Below are positions 16,643-21,700 of a stretch of DNA of 21,700 nucleotides, piece after piece. Position numbers and translations under genes: made by a program. Source of the DNA: Chloroflexota bacterium (GTDB lineage: Bacteria; Chloroflexota; Limnocylindria; Limnocylindrales; CSP1-4); the NCBI GenBank assembly GCA_021814735.1, contig JAKAHX010000001.1, forward strand, positions 1 through 21,700, given 5' to 3'. Every line of letters starts with the position of its first letter. Position 1 is the stretch's first letter. A model generated the notes under the pieces. The model saw only the letters and a list, made by a program, of their open reading frames with translations, searched no databases and was not told the origin of the DNA.

Positions 16643-16671
16643 TTGTGCGGCACATCGGCGGTCGGTACACT
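16643..16671 (+). promoter_or_regulatory. Putative promoter of the 16761 gene
   Basis: TTGTGC (16643-16648), a 17-bp spacer and TACACT (16666-16671). Both boxes match consensus at 4 of 6 positions. The start would be near 16678, leaving a leader of about 83 nt that ends with the GGGAGGG ribosome binding site. Confidence 0.55.
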
Positions 16672-16760
16672 CGCCCAAACGGTCGCCCTCGACGCAGCGA
16701 ACGGCGGGCGAGGCTTCTGCGGCTGATCGAAGGGACGACCGGGTCGCAGGGAGGGCCCGC

Positions 16761-17297
16761 ATGCGCATCTACGAGGGGAGTCCCCGCCAGGACTTCGAGG
16801 AGGTGCTGCGCTCGATCGGCGCCGTGCTCGACCAGCGCGGGATGCGCGAGGTCTCGCTCGTGGAGATCCCGGACGGGTTCGTGGTCCAGGGGCTGGTCCT
16901 CGACCAGGTCGGGGCGACCCGTGGCGACGCGTACGGCCAGCAGCACAAGGAGACCCTGACCTTCGTGGACGACGACATCGCCCGGTTCATGGAGGAGGGG
17001 GTCGCCCGCCGTGAGCAGCCCACGCCGGTGCCGTCCTTCTCGGACGCGGGCCGGTACGAGTCGGCGCTCCGGGTGATCGGCCACTACATCGACCAGCAGC
17101 GTCCGCGCGACGTCTTCTTTTTCGAGCAGGAGGGCGCCTACGTGGTGCGCCTGCTGATGTCGAGCCAGGCCGGCGCACGGCACATGCTGATCGAGTTCAC
17201 CCGCGACGACGTCGCCCAGCTGGTCGCGCAGGCGCCGGAGGGGCGACATGCGGCCCGTGCGGAGAATGCCGTTCCGGGCACGCCGCGGCAACCCTGA
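16761..17297 (+). CDS. Conserved-looking protein of unknown function with an internal duplication
   Basis: A 178-residue, probably cytosolic, acidic protein that I do not recognise. It consists of two similar units, about residues 10-80 and 97-162. Aligned identities include L16/L103, R17/R104, I19/I106, G20/G107, D24/D111, Q25/Q112, R29/R116, V31/V118, E35/E122, the pair VV 41-42/128-129, and DD 71-72/149-150. Each unit reads as helix (LRxIGxxxDQ), strand (EVSLVEI or DVFFFEQ), strand (FVVQGLV or YVVRLLM) and a DDIA/DDVA helix. There is no signal peptide or TM segment. The ATG has GGGAGGG 7 nt upstream. The frame is open far upstream, opposite pgi and tkt, but that part is an antisense shadow. 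It precedes the 51-residue membrane protein by 39 bp and is divergent from tkt. Confidence 0.8.
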   Translation: MRIYEGSPRQDFEEVLRSIGAVLDQRGMREVSLVEIPDGFVVQGLVLDQVGATRGDAYGQQHKETLTFVDDDIARFMEEGVARREQPTPVPSFSDAGRYESALRVIGHYIDQQRPRDVFFFEQEGAYVVRLLMSSQAGARHMLIEFTRDDVAQLVAQAPEGRHAARAENAVPGTPRQP

Positions 17298-17336
17298 ACC
17301 TGCTAGCGTGGGGCCACCCGCGCGGAAGGAGTACAC

Positions 17337-17492
17337 GTGAAGGCCCTCAAGATCGTCGCGGTGGCGCTCGGCGTCACGCTCGCTGCCCTCATCATCATTC
17401 CGCTCCTGGTGCTGGCCGGGCTCTTCATCTGGCTCAAGCTCACCGAGGAAGCGGACGACGAGTCGCTGGAGCTGGAGCAGGAGCCGTCCTGA
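17337..17492 (+). CDS. Small single-TM protein, 51 residues
   Basis: A GTG-started small protein. It begins MKALKIVAVALGV, has a hydrophobic helix at about residues 5-33 ending in FIWLKL, and an acidic C-terminus rich in Glu and Asp (about 36-51). AAGGAG lies 5 nt before the GTG, a well placed ribosome binding site. The short basic start and acidic tail could suit either a membrane anchor with a cytosolic tail or an uncleaved signal. It lies 39 bp after the duplicated unknown protein and 13 bp before the HAD phosphatase, so the three are probably one transcript. I do not recognise a family. Confidence 0.7.
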   Translation: MKALKIVAVALGVTLAALIIIPLLVLAGLFIWLKLTEEADDESLELEQEPS

Positions 17493-17505
17493 CCAGCGCC
17501 GGCGC

Positions 17506-20072
<2,567 letters not shown>

Positions 20073-20087
20073 GCCGCCGTTCGACCG

Positions 20088-20121
20088 GTGGTCGCCGACG
20101 GCACGCACCGCCGGCGACCAC
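20088..20121. terminator. Strong hairpin between pyrG and tal
   Basis: GTGGTCGCCG (20088-20097) pairs perfectly with CGGCGACCAC (20112-20121). Inside, CGG (20099-20101) and CCG (20108-20110) extend the stem to 13 bp with one A/C mismatch, leaving a loop of 6. It starts 15 bp after the pyrG stop and ends 35 bp before tal. There is no T-run. It may end pyrG transcription or partly separate expression of tal. Confidence 0.55.
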
Positions 20122-20156
20122 GGACCGCGCGCATCGGCGCGCGAGCAAGGAGACGC

Positions 20157-20852
20157 ATGAAGCTCTTCATCGACACCGCGGATATCGACGAGATCCGGAC
20201 CGTCGCGCGCTGGGGCGTGCTGGACGGCGTCACCACCAACCCGAGCCTCTTCGCCCGCACCAGCGGCATGACCTACGACGAGGTGCTCAAGGAGATCTGC
20301 CAGATCACCGACGGCCCCGTGAGCGCCGAGGTCGTGGCGGACGACCTGGAGGGAATGCTCCGCGAGGGCCGGCACTTCGCCGGGCTGGCCGACAACATCT
20401 ACGTCAAGGTCCCCATGAGCGAGACCGGGCTCGAGGCCCTCTCTCATTTCCGGGCGGAGGGGATCAAGACCAACTGCACGCTGATCTTCACCGCCAACCA
20501 GGGGCTGCTGGCGGCCAAGGCGGGCGCGAACCTCCTCTCGCCCTTCGTGGGTCGCCTGGACGACATCAACCAGGACGGCATGATCGTGATCCGCGAGCTC
20601 GTCTCGATCGTCGAGATCCACGAGCTCGAGAGCGAGGTCCTCGCGGCCTCCATCCGCAACCCGCTGCACGTCACTCAGGCGGCGCTGGCCGGCTCGCACA
20701 TCGCCACCCTGCCGTTCAAGGTGTTCCAGCAGATGATCGCGCACCCCCTGACCGACAAGGGGATCGCGCAGTTCCGCAGCGACTGGGACAAGGCCCGCAA
20801 GGCGCTCGAGCAGGCGCGTGACCAGGCCGCCGGAGCGCGCGCTGGGGCCTGA
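20157..20852 (+). CDS. tal: Transaldolase, small MipB/TalC type
   Basis: A 231-residue transaldolase that moves a dihydroxyacetone unit between sedoheptulose-7-phosphate and glyceraldehyde-3-phosphate. It opens with MKLFIDTADIDEIR, then GVLDGVTTNPSL, NIYVKVPMSETGLEAL with the Schiff base lysine K84, and GIKTNCTLIFTANQ. The C-terminal part (HIATLPFKVFQQMIAHPLTD) is also typical. It is of the short TalC class (about 215-225) with an Ala/Arg/Gln tail of about 12 residues. Fructose-6-phosphate aldolase is the main alternative in this class. The frame is open to 20088, but the ATG at 20157 has AAGGAG 4 nt upstream. It completes the non-oxidative pentose phosphate set with tkt at 14409, although on the other strand and outside that operon. 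Confidence 0.95.
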   Translation: MKLFIDTADIDEIRTVARWGVLDGVTTNPSLFARTSGMTYDEVLKEICQITDGPVSAEVVADDLEGMLREGRHFAGLADNIYVKVPMSETGLEALSHFRAEGIKTNCTLIFTANQGLLAAKAGANLLSPFVGRLDDINQDGMIVIRELVSIVEIHELESEVLAASIRNPLHVTQAALAGSHIATLPFKVFQQMIAHPLTDKGIAQFRSDWDKARKALEQARDQAAGARAGA

Positions 20853-21700
20853 CCCCGGGGAGCGACGCCTGCCCGCGCCGCTCCTGGTCCTCGGCGCGGC
20901 CGTCTCCGTCCAGGCCGGGGCGGGACTGGCCGTCCGCGTCATCGATCACGCCGGGCCGCTCGTCGCGGTCTGGATGCGCCTCGCCTTCGGCGCGGCGATG
21001 CTCGCGATTGCACGCCCTGCCTGGCGATCGCGGGTGGGGCCGGAGGCCTGGCGGGCGGCGCTCCTGTTCGGCGCGGTGCTGGCGGCCATGAACACCGCCT
21101 TCTACGAGGCGATCGGTCGCATCCCGCTCGGCGTGGCGGTCACCATCGAGTTCTGGGGCCCGCTGGCGGTGGCGGTACTCGCCTCGCGGCGGCTCCTGGA
21201 CTTGCTCTGGGCGTTCCTGGCGGCCGCCGGGATCTTCATCCTGGCGGGCGGGCGGCTGGTCGCGGACGACGTGGTGGGCATCGCGTTCGCGCTGGCGGCG
21301 GGCGGCTTGTGGGCCGTCTACATCCTGCAGGGCACTCGCCTGGGGACCGCGTGGCCCGACGGCCGCGGCCTCGGCGCGGCCATGGTCGTCGGAGGCGTGC
21401 TGCTGGCCGTTCCGGCCGTGCTGTCGGGCGGATCAAGCCTGCTCGAGCCCTGGGTCCTGGGCGCGGGCCTGGTGGTGGCGCTCTGCAGCGCCGTGATCCC
21501 CTACACGCTGGAACTCGCCGCGCTGCGCCGACTCCGGCCGGGCGCGTATGGCGTGCTGACCAGCCTGGAGCCCGCGATCGCCGCCCTCGTCGGCCTGGTG
21601 TTCCTGGGGCAGGCGCTCGAACCGGCGGACGGGGTGGCGATCCTCTTCGTGGTGGTGGCCAGCGCGGGTGCCAGCCTGGAGGGCGTCCGCCAACGCCGAT
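20818..21700 (+). CDS. rhtA: EamA/RhtA-type exporter (runs off the window)
   Basis: A drug/metabolite-transporter superfamily protein; 294 residues are in the window and no stop is reached. It opens MTRPPERALGP, then PAPLLVLGAAVSVQAG, the typical first helix of RhtA-like threonine/homoserine exporters. Later AVWMRLAFGAAML, AFYEAIGRIPLGVAVTIEFW and the second EamA repeat with YTLELAALRRLRPGAYGVLTSLEPAIAAL (split as YTLELAALRRLRPG and AYGVLTSLEPAIAAL) follow. About ten TM helices are present. RhtA is normally about 295 residues, so little is missing. The GTG at 20818 is the only start giving the family N-terminus. It overlaps the end of tal by 35 bp in another frame, which suggests coupled translation. 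The substrate, amino acid or otherwise, is not fixed by sequence. Symbol given by similarity only. Confidence 0.82.
   Translation, partial: MTRPPERALGPDPGERRLPAPLLVLGAAVSVQAGAGLAVRVIDHAGPLVAVWMRLAFGAAMLAIARPAWRSRVGPEAWRAALLFGAVLAAMNTAFYEAIGRIPLGVAVTIEFWGPLAVAVLASRRLLDLLWAFLAAAGIFILAGGRLVADDVVGIAFALAAGGLWAVYILQGTRLGTAWPDGRGLGAAMVVGGVLLAVPAVLSGGSSLLEPWVLGAGLVVALCSAVIPYTLELAALRRLRPGAYGVLTSLEPAIAALVGLVFLGQALEPADGVAILFVVVASAGASLEGVRQRR

Noticed and set aside
13749..17297. An 1182-codon open frame on the plus strand opposite pgi and tkt, ending in the unknown 178-residue protein
   Set aside because: The upstream 1000 codons mirror pgi and tkt. Only the part from the ATG at 16761, with a good ribosome binding site, looks coding.

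Overview
The window is a GC-rich (by eye about 70%) bacterial chromosomal segment with dense, ordinary coding. I saw no tRNA, rRNA, CRISPR array, transposase or phage gene. An OpcA next to G6PDH, a Tal-Pgi-type glucose-6-phosphate isomerase, a COG4315-type secreted repeat protein and frequent GTG starts suggest a high-GC Gram-positive-like lineage, most likely Actinobacteriota or a Chloroflexota class such as Limnocylindria. The assignment is an inference from gene content, not from a marker gene.

Layout. (1) 34-2152, minus strand: an MFS exporter and a zinc-ribbon/one-TM/low-complexity protein. (2) 2314-6051, minus strand: a fructose PTS operon in the order fruR, fruK, EIIA, EIIBC, ended by a 17-bp hairpin. 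(3) 6052-6235: a divergent control region with two facing promoters, an inverted repeat and seven TGCGCA-like boxes at roughly 10- or 20-bp steps. (4) 6236-8665, plus strand: HPr (ptsH), a secreted protein with two near-identical COG4315-type repeats, and a PAP2 phosphatase. (5) 8799-16493, minus strand: a pentose phosphate operon tkt-pgi-zwf-opcA-pgl. (6) 16761 to the end, plus strand: an unknown protein with an internal duplication, a 51-residue membrane protein, an MtnX-like HAD phosphatase, pyrG, tal and an RhtA/EamA exporter that runs off the edge.

Together the genes centre on sugar phosphates. Fructose enters as fructose-1-phosphate and is phosphorylated by FruK to fructose-1,6-bisphosphate. 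Pgi, Zwf/OpcA, Pgl, Tkt and Tal interconvert glucose-6-phosphate, pentose phosphates and fructose-6-phosphate and make NADPH. HPr is transcribed divergently from the fru operon and probably shares its operators. The gene for PTS enzyme I is not in the window.

The least explained parts are the FruR operator array, the 17-bp-period repeats that copy the stop codon region of two genes about 900 bp apart, the recently duplicated secreted repeat gene, and the unknown protein/small membrane protein/HAD cassette between tkt and pyrG.
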